A DNA stretch of 44,831 nucleotides from Actinomycetota bacterium (GCA_009699605.1 WLNW01000007.1:1-44831); one strand, 5' to 3'. Counted from the stretch's first letter, positions 1-9,272 are shown. Notes: a model not told the origin generated them from the sequence alone. Translations and numbers: made by a program.

Positions 1-618
1 CTCGTGCAACGCGCCACAACACGGCGCCGTGTCGCCGCTGATCGCGACCCGCGCGCCGGTGAGCTCGATGACACGCTGTACCGCCGCATGCACGTCGCGC
101 TGCCACGCATCCATGACGCACCCGGTGAACAGCACCACGTCGTTGCCTGAGGCGACCAGTCGCTTCTGGCGCAACGGAAGGCGCGCCGGCAACCCGAGAC
201 GTCCGGAGGGCACAACCCGGAACCGCTGACCTACACCGAGAGCGAGGGTCCCGGCGCGCAGCACTCGCGGGTGCTCGAGCACGCGATAGCCGAGGCGCCG
301 CCACCACGGCTGGGTCGACCTCACCCCCGGCGGCGGCGCTTCGCTGAGCGTGCTCCGCGTGGCTTCGATGAGGTGGCCGAAAGGCACGCCGGATGGGCAC
401 GCCGTTTCGCAGCCCCGGCACTGCACGCACGTGTCGATGGCGTGCAGGAAGTCTCGGTCGACTGGCGCGTCGTCGCGTTGCACCCCGCGCATTGCCGAGA
501 TGCGGCCGCGGGGTGAGAGCATCTCGATGCCGGTGACGCGATAGGTGGGGCAGTGCGGGAGGCACAGTCCGCACGACACGCAGGTCGAGAGCTCGTCGTC
601 GTCGATGCGAAGATCCAT
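1..618 (-). CDS. glcF: Glycolate oxidase iron-sulfur subunit (GlcF-like), C-terminus truncated by window edge
   Basis: Reverse-strand reading MDLRIDDDELSTCVSCGLCLPHCPTYRVTG...CVQCRGCETACPSGVPFG... has two CxxCxxCxxxCP 4Fe-4S motifs and a C-terminal CGALHE motif. It lies directly downstream of glcE/glcD. Confidence 0.88.
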   Translation of the reverse strand, partial: MDLRIDDDELSTCVSCGLCLPHCPTYRVTGIEMLSPRGRISAMRGVQRDDAPVDRDFLHAIDTCVQCRGCETACPSGVPFGHLIEATRSTLSEAPPPGVRSTQPWWRRLGYRVLEHPRVLRAGTLALGVGQRFRVVPSGRLGLPARLPLRQKRLVASGNDVVLFTGCVMDAWQRDVHAAVQRVIELTGARVAISGDTAPCCGALHE

Positions 619-630
619 GAGTTGACCGTT

Positions 631-1557
631 CTACTCCCGGCCGAGCGGGTCGCGACCCGGGTTGAGTCGACTCGTCGGGTCGAACTCGTGACGGAGCCGT
701 TGCTGCAGCTCGTGCCTACCGGTCGCTGGCGGCTGGGCAGGTTGCGGTTGCGACGCATGAACGATCCCCACGCCCAGCTCGGCGATGAACGGGCCGGCGT
801 CCCCGTGGTCGGTCGGGAACCTCGCGGCGTCGGCCGGTGAGGTGGTCCATCGGTGGGCGGGAAGTTCCGGCGGGCCATCGGAGGGTCCCAACCCGAGGCG
901 ACCACACAACAGCCCCTCTGCCTCGACGTCGACGCCGTAGCCCTCGAGAAGCACCCATGTCGTGAGTCCGTCCCAGAGCACTGCCGCCGGGCGATAGAGC
1001 GAACCCAGCACCACACGGTGATCGGCGGCGCCGCCGAACCATGCCATGGTCTCGGGGAGCGGACGCGTGCGCAAGGTCGCCTGACCGAGCAGACCGAGTG
1101 TGCCGAGCGCGCCGACGTGCAGCCGACACAGGTCGAATCCGGTCACGTTTTTGACCGTGGGCCCGCCCGCTTTGATGAGCCGCCCTTCGGCCGAGACGTA
1201 GCGCGCCTCGAGCAGAACGTCGCGCATTGGGCCATGACGCAGTCTTCGGAGGCCGTTGCGTCCTACAGCCAAGGCACCACCCACCGTCGCGCCCGCCGGG
1301 CCCTCGAGCACGGTGACCTGACGATGTGCCGCCAGCTCGTCATGGAGCTCAGCGATCGAGGTACCCGCGCCGACCTGCACCGTCATCTCGGCCGGCTCGT
1401 ACGAGACGATTCCCCTCGGTGCGCGCACCTCACGCGTGTCGGCGCGAGGTGCTCCGCCGACGGCCCATCTGGTGGCGCCGCCGCGCACGCAGACCGCGCC
1501 GGCATCGATCCCACCGACCTCTTCGGCGAACGACTCGAGCGCCGTACTCAGAGCCAT
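631..1557 (-). CDS. glcE: Glycolate oxidase FAD-binding subunit (GlcE-like)
   Basis: 308-aa ORF with FAD_binding_4-like text (VQVGAGTSIAELHDELA...GGALAVGRNGLRRLRHGPMRDVLLEARYVSAEGRLIKAGGPTVKNVTGFDLCRL). It overlaps the glcD stop by about 10 nt. Confidence 0.88.
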   Translation of the reverse strand: MALSTALESFAEEVGGIDAGAVCVRGGATRWAVGGAPRADTREVRAPRGIVSYEPAEMTVQVGAGTSIAELHDELAAHRQVTVLEGPAGATVGGALAVGRNGLRRLRHGPMRDVLLEARYVSAEGRLIKAGGPTVKNVTGFDLCRLHVGALGTLGLLGQATLRTRPLPETMAWFGGAADHRVVLGSLYRPAAVLWDGLTTWVLLEGYGVDVEAEGLLCGRLGLGPSDGPPELPAHRWTTSPADAARFPTDHGDAGPFIAELGVGIVHASQPQPAQPPATGRHELQQRLRHEFDPTSRLNPGRDPLGRE

Positions 1558-3002
1558 ACGCCCTCGGGCATCGTGTCGAGGTGCTGTACGTCGCCGCAGC
1601 TCGCCCCCGTGGGTAGCACCTTGCCCGGATTCATGACGTTGTCGGGGTCGAACGCGCGGCGGGCGCGGTTCTGATGATCGAGGTCGTCGGCCGAGAATTG
1701 CTGCGCCATGAACTTGCGTTTTTCGAGCCCGATGCCGTGCTCGCCCGACAGCACTCCACCCGCGGCGAGGGAGACCGCAACGATCTCGGCACCGGCTTGG
1801 TGCACGCGCTCGAGGATGCCCGGCTCGCGTGCGTCGTAGACCAGCAACGGATGCAGGTTGCCGTCACCCGCGTGGAAGACGTTCATCACGAGCAGCTGAT
1901 GGCGGTCGGCGATCTCGTAGACGGCCTCGAGCACCTCGACGAGCTTCGTGCGTGGGATCACCGTGTCGTGCAAGTAGTAGTTCGGCTTGATCCGGGCGAT
2001 CGCGCCGAACGCGGTCTTGCGGCCTTTCCACAACAAGGCACGCTCGGCATCGTTTGCCGCCACGCGTATCGTGCGCGCATTGTTCGCCCGGCCGACCCGT
2101 TCGATGATGGCCCGCTCCACCTCGACGCTACCGGCGAGCCCGTCGACCTCGACCAGCAGCACAGCAGCCGCGTCGATGGGATAGCCCGCACCGACGTATT
2201 GCTCGACGGCGCGGGTGATGGCCGCGTCCATCATCTCGATCGCCGCGGGAACCACGCCCGCCGCAATGATGCCGCTCACCGCCATGGCTGCGTCGCGCAC
2301 CGTGGCGAAGTCGAGCAGCATCGTGCACAGAGCTGGCGGATTTGGGGTGAGGCGCACCGCGATTTTGGTGGCGATGCCCATGGTGCCCTCGCTTCCGACG
2401 AAGACGCCCCGCAGGTCGTACCCCGCCGGCTCGGCCGTGAGATCGCCGAGCATCGCCCGAGAACCGTCGGCCAGCACGACCTCGGCCGCGACGATGTGGG
2501 CGCTCGTGACGCCGTACGCGAGGCAGTGCGGCCCGCCCGAGTTGTTGGCGAGGTTGCCGCCGATCGAGCAGGACTGCTGGCTCGACGGATCGGGCGCGAA
2601 GTGAAAGCCGTGCGGCGTGAGCGCTCGGGTGAGGTCGAGGTTGATGACGCCGGGTTCGACCCACGCGATCCGATTGTCGGTGTCGACGGAGAGAATGTTG
2701 TTCATTTTCGTGGTCACCACGACCACGGGCTCGTCGCACGGAACGGCGCCACCAGCCAGCCCCGTCCCTGATCCGCGTGCCACGACGGCGCGTCCATGAC
2801 GGCGCGCGACGCGCACACACGCCTGCACCTCCTCGGTCGACGTGGGGAAGCACACGACGCCGGTCCGACCACCGGTGATAACCGAGGCATCTCTCGCGAA
2901 GAGGCGTCGCGCCAGATCGTTGTGGTCGACGCGATCGACAGCCAACGCCTCGACCAGTTCGGCCACGAGCGGGCTGCGAACCGACGACAAGCTGCGACGC
3001 AT
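1548..3002 (-). CDS. glcD: FAD-linked glycolate oxidase subunit (GlcD-like)
   Basis: 484-aa ORF: PTSTEEVQACVRVARRHGRAVVARGSGTGLAGGAVP..., C-terminal FHAGDGNLHPLLVYD...GGVLSGEHGIGLEKRKFM typical of GlcD/FAD-oxidase_C. Confidence 0.92.
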   Translation of the reverse strand: MRRSLSSVRSPLVAELVEALAVDRVDHNDLARRLFARDASVITGGRTGVVCFPTSTEEVQACVRVARRHGRAVVARGSGTGLAGGAVPCDEPVVVVTTKMNNILSVDTDNRIAWVEPGVINLDLTRALTPHGFHFAPDPSSQQSCSIGGNLANNSGGPHCLAYGVTSAHIVAAEVVLADGSRAMLGDLTAEPAGYDLRGVFVGSEGTMGIATKIAVRLTPNPPALCTMLLDFATVRDAAMAVSGIIAAGVVPAAIEMMDAAITRAVEQYVGAGYPIDAAAVLLVEVDGLAGSVEVERAIIERVGRANNARTIRVAANDAERALLWKGRKTAFGAIARIKPNYYLHDTVIPRTKLVEVLEAVYEIADRHQLLVMNVFHAGDGNLHPLLVYDAREPGILERVHQAGAEIVAVSLAAGGVLSGEHGIGLEKRKFMAQQFSADDLDHQNRARRAFDPDNVMNPGKVLPTGASCGDVQHLDTMPEGVWL

Positions 3003-3039
3003 GCGTGCATCATGGCCCAGCAGGGCCTAGTCCGTAGCG

Positions 3040-3789
3040 ATGGACACCGCGGCCGATAGGGTTCGGCGGATGCACGAATGGGTGTCCTTCGAGGATGACG
3101 ACGGCGATACGTACGTGTTCGATATCACGTTCCTCGTCTCGAATTGGACCTGCATCTTCGGCGCCGGTTGCGAAGGCGTGCTCGACGGGCCGGCCGGCGA
3201 GCTCGTCCAGGGTTGCTGCTCCTATGGCGCCCACTTCAGCGGTGAGGACGACGTGAAACGCGTCACGAAGTACATCAAGCGGCTCGACGCCGACGACTGG
3301 CAGTTCAAGAAAGAGTCGAAGCAGCTCGGTGGGCCGATCACCACCAACGAGGATGGTGACACGGTCAGCCGCCTCGTCGACGACGCGTGCATCTTCCTCA
3401 ACCGCCCGGAATTTCCCGGCGGCCCCGGGTGCGCGTTGCACCGTGCTGCGCTGCGCCACGGCGAACGCCCGCTCGACTGGAAGCCCGACGTGTGTTGGCA
3501 GCTGCCGCTAAGACTCGACGACCACACCGACGAGAACGGCTTTCACACCTTCACGCTGCGCGAGTGGAAGCGGCGGGATTGGGGCGAAGGTGGCCCTGAG
3601 TTCCATTGGTGGTGCACCGACGACGACGCGGCGTTTCGCGATCGCAAGCCGGTCTGGAAGACCTTGCGCGACGAGATCCGCGAGATGGTCGGCGACGACA
3701 TGTACGACAACCTCGTGCGCTACGTGAAGGCCCGGCCGAAGCAGTCTGAGACCTTCCTCGCGCACCCTGCGGTGCGCCGCCGCTCCTGA
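3040..3789 (+). CDS. Conserved hypothetical cysteine-rich protein (DUF3109/YkgJ-like metal-binding family suspected)
   Basis: 249-aa ORF with several spaced Cys (TCIFGAGCEG, GCCSYGAHF, DACIFLNRP, PGCALHRAA, DVCWQLPLRL). Fits a cluster-binding family; exact family not verified. Confidence 0.75.
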   Translation: MDTAADRVRRMHEWVSFEDDDGDTYVFDITFLVSNWTCIFGAGCEGVLDGPAGELVQGCCSYGAHFSGEDDVKRVTKYIKRLDADDWQFKKESKQLGGPITTNEDGDTVSRLVDDACIFLNRPEFPGGPGCALHRAALRHGERPLDWKPDVCWQLPLRLDDHTDENGFHTFTLREWKRRDWGEGGPEFHWWCTDDDAAFRDRKPVWKTLRDEIREMVGDDMYDNLVRYVKARPKQSETFLAHPAVRRRS

Positions 3790-3804
3790 GCCAGGTTCGG
3801 CGGC

Positions 3805-3823
3805 CCGGGCGTCCGGGGCCCGG
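3805..3823. terminator. GC-rich inverted repeat between convergent genes (possible bidirectional terminator)
   Basis: ccgggc (3805-3810) pairs with gcccgg (3818-3823) between the convergent 3' ends at 3789 and 3841. No U-tract. Confidence 0.3.
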
Positions 3824-3840
3824 AGGCCCGGAGCAACCGG

Positions 3841-4020
3841 TCAGTCTTCGTCGCCTGCGGGGGCGCCGTCATCGTCGAAATCGGACCAGGCCGCGTGCTC
3901 GGGCTTGTGGTCTTCGACCTGATCGGTGTTGAGACTATTGAGCAAGGCGTCGAAGTCGACGTCTTGCGAACGCTTCATGGCCCGCGCCTCTTCGAAGCGC
4001 CGGTGTCGACCCTTCTTCAC
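3841..4020 (-). CDS. Small acidic/basic protein (59 aa), not in supplied ORF track
   Basis: Reverse-strand GTG start at 4020 to TGA at 3841: (V/M)KKGRHRRFEEARAMKRSQDVDFDALLNSLNTDQVEDHKPEHAAWSDFDDDGAPAGDED*. GGGAGAG RBS-like sequence sits just upstream. Confidence 0.6.
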   Translation of the reverse strand: MKKGRHRRFEEARAMKRSQDVDFDALLNSLNTDQVEDHKPEHAAWSDFDDDGAPAGDED

Positions 4021-4117
4021 GGGCAGCTCTCCCGATAGCTATAGCTTGACGGCTCGTGAAGTATAGCGGACTGCCTCAGCGGGCGACGCCATTCCGGACG
4101 GCTCATTTCCATTGCTC

Positions 4118-5272
4118 TCAGCCCCCTTGACGGGACTCGACGACGAGGCCACGACCGGCCTCGAAAGCCAAGGCGATCTCACCCGCGACCAGCCGTTTCA
4201 CTGTCTCGCCGACCAGATCGGCCCGCCAACCCGTGGCCAGACGACTGGTGTCGTCGCCGCGGAGCAGTGCGTCGATGTCGGCGCGGGTACCGAGAAGGCT
4301 GGGATCGATATCGAAATCGTTCGCCAGTTGACCGACGAACGCCGAGACCAGCGTGACCGCAGGGCGCAAGTCGCGTGGGACGTCGCTCGGCGGAGCTACC
4401 ACTTCGTCGGCCGGAGGGTTGGCGATCGCGTCGCGGACCACCTCGAGGATGGCGTCGGCCTGTACCGCGCCGAGCTGGCGCACATCGAGGCCGCGGAGGC
4501 TCTTGAGGTCGTCGACCGTTTTCGGGCAGCGCTGGGCGATGGCGATGATGGCGAGATCGGCGAGTACGAACCGGACCGGGAGGTCGAGTTGCATGGCGCG
4601 CGCTTCGCGCCACGCAGCCACCTGGCGACCGACGGCCCGGGCGTTTCCTCGCAGCTGACGAACCTCTTTGATGCGGCGCCAGGCGTCCTCGGGGTCGCGC
4701 TGGGGGCGACCCTTGGCCCGGAGCTCCTCGCACTCGTCCTCGGCCCACTCGCGGCGGCCGAGTGCCTCGAGCTGGGCGGTGATGAGGTCGTGGAGTTCGA
4801 GCAAGTGGGCGACGTCGGCCGCGGCGTAGTCGAGCTGCTCGGCGCGGAGCGGGCGGGCCAGCCAATCGGTGAGGCGGTCGCCCTTGGGAAGGCGCACCCG
4901 CAGCTCACGGTCGGCGAGGGCGGCCAGCGACGGCGTGGACAGTCCTAGGAACCCGGCCGCGAGTTGGGTGTCGAACAGCCGAGTGGGCAGGGTGTCGCAG
5001 GCCAGGTCGAGCACTTCGAGGTCCTGGGTGGCGGCGTGCATGATGGCGAGGCCATCGCCCGCGAGCACCTTGGCCAGCGGCTGGAGCGACACGGCCAGCG
5101 GATCGACGAGTGCGATGCCGCTTTGCCAGGCAATCTGTACGAGGGCCACCTTCGGGTAGTAGGTGCGCTCGCGATGGAACTCGGTATCGACGGCGTAGCG
5201 CGGCTCGTCGAGGAGTTCGGCGACCAGATCGTCGAGTGCCGGGGCGGTGGTGATGATGCGGTGCTCGGCCAT
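4118..5272 (-). CDS. rnd: Ribonuclease D
   Basis: 384-aa ORF: YAVDTEFHRERTYYPKVALVQIAW...IMHAATQDLEVL...FDTQLAAGFLG...DYAAADVAHLLELHD (DEDD exonuclease motifs) plus HRDC-like C-terminus. Confidence 0.93.
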   Translation of the reverse strand: MAEHRIITTAPALDDLVAELLDEPRYAVDTEFHRERTYYPKVALVQIAWQSGIALVDPLAVSLQPLAKVLAGDGLAIMHAATQDLEVLDLACDTLPTRLFDTQLAAGFLGLSTPSLAALADRELRVRLPKGDRLTDWLARPLRAEQLDYAAADVAHLLELHDLITAQLEALGRREWAEDECEELRAKGRPQRDPEDAWRRIKEVRQLRGNARAVGRQVAAWREARAMQLDLPVRFVLADLAIIAIAQRCPKTVDDLKSLRGLDVRQLGAVQADAILEVVRDAIANPPADEVVAPPSDVPRDLRPAVTLVSAFVGQLANDFDIDPSLLGTRADIDALLRGDDTSRLATGWRADLVGETVKRLVAGEIALAFEAGRGLVVESRQGG

Positions 5273-5283
5273 TGCGTGCCTGC

Positions 5284-5607
5284 TCAGCCGGCGTCGGTGC
5301 CGGAGACGAACGGGAAACCGGCCGCAAGCCAGGCTTTGGTGCCGCCGGCGATGTTCACTGCGTCGACCCCGTTGCTGCGGAGGAACGTGGACGCCGTACG
5401 GCTGCGGCCGCCCGCCGCGCAGATCACGTAGACCGGGCCCTCGGTCGGGAACTGCTCGAGGTTGTCGGGCACCGTGCCGAGCGGGATCAGTAGGGCGCCG
5501 GGCACGTGGGCCTCGGTGTATTCGTCGGGTTCTCGCACATCGAAGACCCGCGCGCCCTGCTCACGCAGCACCGCCAGTTCGTCGACGTCGATTTCGGGAA
5601 CGTCCAC
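5284..5607 (-). CDS. Rhodanese-like domain protein
   Basis: 107 aa: VFDVREPDEYTEAHVPGALLIPLGTVPDNLEQFP...VYVICAAGGRSRTASTFLRSNGVDAVNIAGGTKAW; active-site loop CAAGGRS. Confidence 0.92.
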   Translation of the reverse strand: MDVPEIDVDELAVLREQGARVFDVREPDEYTEAHVPGALLIPLGTVPDNLEQFPTEGPVYVICAAGGRSRTASTFLRSNGVDAVNIAGGTKAWLAAGFPFVSGTDAG

Positions 5608-5694
5608 CCGGTCCTCCTGCGTGGTCAGTGCAGGTTACCGCTGCGGTACCTCGGTCTGGTCGACTTCAGGCAGCGGTCGCCCGGTCGCGGACGG

Positions 5695-6303
5695 TCATCT
5701 CCTGTTTCGTCGCGAGGCGACATCGCCGGGCTCGTCGAGATCGGCGAGCCAGCGAGGGTCCAGCAACGGGGCGACGGCCAAGGGGTAGACCCGCAGCTGG
5801 GCAAGGACCCGCCGCGGTGCCCGCTCCCCCGCCGCGAACGCGGCCTGCAGGACTGGCAGCGTCCGCACGTGCCACGCGGCGTGATGCATGTGATGGCGAT
5901 CCTCGCTCCGGGGGACCACCACGTCGAGCTCGTCGCCACCCGCCGAGCCGAACGGTGCGCACAACGCCGCGATCGCTCGCGGATCGGCGTCGGGCAGGTC
6001 GCAGCCAAGCGCCACGACGATATCGGCATCGTCGCGCGTGGCCGCGAGCGCGGTGATGAGCGCCCCGAGCGGGCCTTCGCCGGGGAACTGGTCGTCGATC
6101 ACGTCGAGCCCGAGGGCACGGAGCGCGGCCGAGTCGCCCCCGACCGCCCGAACTGGAGCGCAGCCTGCAGCGACGAGCGCGTCGTGAACCCGTCGGGCGA
6201 GCGCCCGGCCGTCGATCTCGAGCAGCGCCTTATCGGTGCCCATGCGCCGTGACGCACCGCCGCAGAGCACCGCGCCGGCGACGCGAAACTCAGGCGGCAG
6301 CAC
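5695..6303 (-). CDS. mobA: Molybdenum cofactor guanylyltransferase (MobA-like)
   Basis: In-frame GTG at 6303 gives VLPPEFRVAGAVLCGGASRRMGTDKALLEIDGRAL...IVVALGCDLPDADP; canonical GGxSxRMGxDK nucleotidyltransferase motif. The longer ORF call to 6663 runs antisense-frame through DUF3151. Confidence 0.85.
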   Translation of the reverse strand: MLPPEFRVAGAVLCGGASRRMGTDKALLEIDGRALARRVHDALVAAGCAPVRAVGGDSAALRALGLDVIDDQFPGEGPLGALITALAATRDDADIVVALGCDLPDADPRAIAALCAPFGSAGGDELDVVVPRSEDRHHMHHAAWHVRTLPVLQAAFAAGERAPRRVLAQLRVYPLAVAPLLDPRWLADLDEPGDVASRRNRR

Positions 6304-6751
6304 CGGGCAAAAGGTCGCTCGGCGGCCATGCAGGGTCGAGTTGGCGCAGGAAAAGGGCGCAACGCTCGGACTCGTCGTGCTCACCGATGGCCTGCGCTTC
6401 GCGCTGCAATCCGGCCAGCGCGCGGAGGAACCCGCGGTTCTCCTCGTGGCGCCAGCGCACATAGCCCGAGCCTCGCCAACCGTTGGCGCGCAGTCGGTCG
6501 AGACCACGGTGATAGCCGACGCGGAACGCTGCGTAGCGCTCGACCGGGTCGCGACCGAGCTCGCCGAGCGCACCCCAACCCGCAAGCATGCGCGGCCATG
6601 GCGCGACCACCAAGGCGACCGCCGCGCGGCGTTCGTCGAGCGGTTTGGCGAGTGCTTCGGCAAGCGCGGTCAAGGCGGCTGACGGTTCGGGGTCGAGGAC
6701 GGTCTCGGGCGGACCGGAGGTCATCAGGGTCACGGGGTGTTGATCGGACAT
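6290..6751 (-). CDS. DUF3151 family protein
   Basis: 153 aa: VLDPEPSAALTALAEA...WAALGELGRD-like and ERYAAFRVGYHRGLDRLRANGWRGSGYVRWRHEENRGFLRAL, as in actinobacterial DUF3151 proteins. Confidence 0.82.
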   Translation of the reverse strand: MSDQHPVTLMTSGPPETVLDPEPSAALTALAEALAKPLDERRAAVALVVAPWPRMLAGWGALGELGRDPVERYAAFRVGYHRGLDRLRANGWRGSGYVRWRHEENRGFLRALAGLQREAQAIGEHDESERCALFLRQLDPAWPPSDLLPGAAA

Positions 6752-6771
6752 TCCACAGATGCTACTTGGCT

Positions 6772-7083
6772 GTGGTCTACGCTCCCGGCGTGCTCGGAAT
6801 AGTGCTTCCCGAATGGTTCAGCCCCGACAACCTGCGCACGATCGCCATCGTTGTGGTCGTCGCAATGGCCGTCGCGTGGTTTCTTGTCATGCGTTTCGTG
6901 CAAAAGCTCATCATGAAGGCGGTGTTCACCGTGGTGCTCGCAGTGATCGCGTTCGGGGTGTGGAACGAGCGTGCCAATCTCGGCGACTGCGCGAAGACAT
7001 GCGATTGCAAGGTTCTCGGCTTCGAGGTGCATATTCCCCAGGCCCAGCTGCCGCTCAACCGATGCCCCGCCGGCACCGCCTGA
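6772..7083 (+). CDS. Small membrane protein with C-terminal cysteine cluster
   Basis: Frame of ORF 6328-7083; GTG at 6772 or 6790. Two hydrophobic segments (TIAIVVVVAMAVAWFLVMRF, AVFTVVLAVIAFGVW), then GDCAKTCDCKVLGFEVHIP...NRCP. Upstream part of the listed ORF overlaps DUF3151 and is probably not translated. Confidence 0.6.
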   Translation: MVYAPGVLGIVLPEWFSPDNLRTIAIVVVVAMAVAWFLVMRFVQKLIMKAVFTVVLAVIAFGVWNERANLGDCAKTCDCKVLGFEVHIPQAQLPLNRCPAGTA

Positions 7084-7221
7084 GCGTCAAAGCTCGACGT
7101 ACAACGCAATCGGGCGCCACTACCCACCGAAGAGGCCGATGCCCGCTGTTGTGCGGCCTAGACGACCGCTTGCGGCGACCGTGTAGGACAGTGCCGTTGC
7201 ATGTCTGGAGGGGATCCAGCT

Positions 7222-8673
7222 TTATGGCACGTACTCGAGGCGCAACACGTTGGTCGCTCGCGCCGCCACGCTCATGCCGGCCAACACCGCGACGAGCTCG
7301 CCGCTGTGCACATGGCCGCCTTCGCGGGCCAGCTCGAGTGCTCGATGCACCATCTCTTCGTTAGTGCCTTCTTTGTCGAGCTGGATGGGCGTGGTGCCCC
7401 ACGACAAGGTGAGCTGCTCGACGGTGCGCGCGTTGTGGCTGAAGCCGAGGATGCGGGCCGCCGGGCGGAAGCGAGCCATGGATCGGATGGTGAAGCCCGA
7501 ACCGGAGATGCACACGATGGTGTTGAGTCCGAGCTCGGACGCGGCGCGCCACGCCGCCATGGTCATGGCGTCGGTGACGCTGTGTGCCGACACGTCCTCG
7601 TGCGTCATGCGCAGCTTGGCGAGGCTCGCGGCCCACCCGGCGTAGTCGAACTCTTCGTCGGCGCGACGTGCGATGCGCGCCATGGTGCGGATGACGTTGA
7701 CCGGATCGATGCCCACGGCGGTCTCGCCGGAGAGCATCAGTGCCGACGAGCCGTCCCACACCGCGTTGGCGACGTCAGACGCTTCGGCACGAGTGGGTTG
7801 GGGTGACTCGATCATGGACTCGAGCATCTGCGTCGCGGTGATGACGGGACGTCCGACTGCGATGCATTCGCGGATGATCATCTTCTGCAGGTGCGGGAGG
7901 TCCTCGATGCTGCACTCATTGCCGAGATCACCGCGAGCAACCATGATCGCGCCGGACGCTTCGATGATGCCGGTGAGGTTCTCGACTGCGGCCCGCGTCT
8001 CGATCTTGGAGATGAGCAACGGGCCGCGCGGAAACGGCTCGGTACCGACGCGGCGCACATCGTGGGCCGAGCGAACAAACGACAGGGCCACCATGTCGAC
8101 ACCGACATCGACGAACGCGTCGAGGGCCCGGAAATCGGCCGGGGTGGGCGTGCTCATGCTGAGGCGATCCGACGGGATGTGCACGCCGGGCCGACCACGC
8201 GCCACGCCGCCGGCGGTGATGGAGGCGAGGATCTTGTCAGGGTTCTTCTCGGTCACCGTGAGGACGATCTTGCCGTCGCCCAGCACCAGCCGGTCGCTCA
8301 CCTGGATGTCGGTGAGTAGCGAGGCGTAGTCGACCTCGATGACCTCGGCAGTGCTGCGATCGTTGCCGCTGGTGAGTTGCACTACGCCCCCGGTGGGCAG
8401 GAGCACGCCGCCATCACCGAAGTTCGCAGCGCGCACCTTCGGGCCTGGAAGATCGGCGATGATCCCGATGTGGCGGCCCTCTTCGCGAGCCGCGGCCCGC
8501 ACCCGGTGGTAGCGCTCGAGACCGTCCTCGATCGTGCCGTGACTGAGGTTGATTCGCGCGACGTCCATGCCGGCCCGGATCATCGCGCGCAGCGTGGCCT
8601 CGTCATCCGATGCCGGGCCGATGGAGGCCACGATCTTTGTTCGACGATGCATGCTCATGAGGTTAGTGGCCAC
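7222..8673 (-). CDS. pyk: Pyruvate kinase
   Basis: 483 aa: RRTKIVASIGPASDDEATLRAMIRAGMDVARINLSHG...MVARGDLGNECSIEDLPHLQKMIIRECIAVGRPVITATQMLESMIESPQPTRAEASDVANAVWDGSSALMLSGETAVG. Confidence 0.97.
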   Translation of the reverse strand: MATNLMSMHRRTKIVASIGPASDDEATLRAMIRAGMDVARINLSHGTIEDGLERYHRVRAAAREEGRHIGIIADLPGPKVRAANFGDGGVLLPTGGVVQLTSGNDRSTAEVIEVDYASLLTDIQVSDRLVLGDGKIVLTVTEKNPDKILASITAGGVARGRPGVHIPSDRLSMSTPTPADFRALDAFVDVGVDMVALSFVRSAHDVRRVGTEPFPRGPLLISKIETRAAVENLTGIIEASGAIMVARGDLGNECSIEDLPHLQKMIIRECIAVGRPVITATQMLESMIESPQPTRAEASDVANAVWDGSSALMLSGETAVGIDPVNVIRTMARIARRADEEFDYAGWAASLAKLRMTHEDVSAHSVTDAMTMAAWRAASELGLNTIVCISGSGFTIRSMARFRPAARILGFSHNARTVEQLTLSWGTTPIQLDKEGTNEEMVHRALELAREGGHVHSGELVAVLAGMSVAARATNVLRLEYVP

Positions 8674-8693
8674 AGCGCGCTCATCCGCGGAGG

Positions 8694-9272
8694 TCAGTCG
8701 TCGTTGTCGCCTTCGTCATCTGCCGGCAACCCCAAGGCCTCGAGCCGCGCGAGCAGGCGGTCGCGCACCGATTGGCCGGGCTCGCGCGCCGACTCGCCGG
8801 CGGAACGCCACCCCAATCGCGACGAGTAGAGCAACGGTGCCTCGCGGAGGCGCCCCTCGCCGGTGACGACCACTCGGGCGAAGAACAGATCGTGGTCGAA
8901 ACGCCCGGTGACGTGGTCGACCACCTCGCACCCGAGCCACGCGATGGCGTTCGGCACGACGGCCCAGCCGTCGACGTCGGTGAGGTACTCCGGGGCGAGA
9001 TGACGGAACTTGCGGCCTGGGTAGGAGAAGTACTGGCCGATGTCCACTTGATCGGCGGCGAGGATCGACACCGCGAATCGACCCGACGCGACGATCAGCG
9101 GGTGGGTGTCGTGCTTCGGCGAGACCGAAGCCATGACGATCGGCTCCTCGAAGGAAACCTGCGTCACCCAGTGTGAACAGTACGCGCGGGTCACGCCGTC
9201 GTGGCTGGCACTGACGATCTCGACGCCCTTCATCATCTGGCCGAGGCTGCGCTTTATGACGCGATCTATCAC
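8694..9272 (-). CDS. Flavin reductase family protein
   Basis: In-frame GTG at 9272: VIDRVIKRSLGQMMKGVEIVSASHDGVTRAYCSHWVTQVSFEEPIVMASVSPKHDTHPLIVASGRFAVSILAADQ..., flavin-reductase-like (FMN-binding) signature. Confidence 0.85.
   Translation of the reverse strand: MIDRVIKRSLGQMMKGVEIVSASHDGVTRAYCSHWVTQVSFEEPIVMASVSPKHDTHPLIVASGRFAVSILAADQVDIGQYFSYPGRKFRHLAPEYLTDVDGWAVVPNAIAWLGCEVVDHVTGRFDHDLFFARVVVTGEGRLREAPLLYSSRLGWRSAGESAREPGQSVRDRLLARLEALGLPADDEGDNDD

Noticed and set aside
1674-2771. 365-aa plus-strand ORF
   Set aside because: Antisense shadow of glcD; low-complexity Arg/Asp/His composition.
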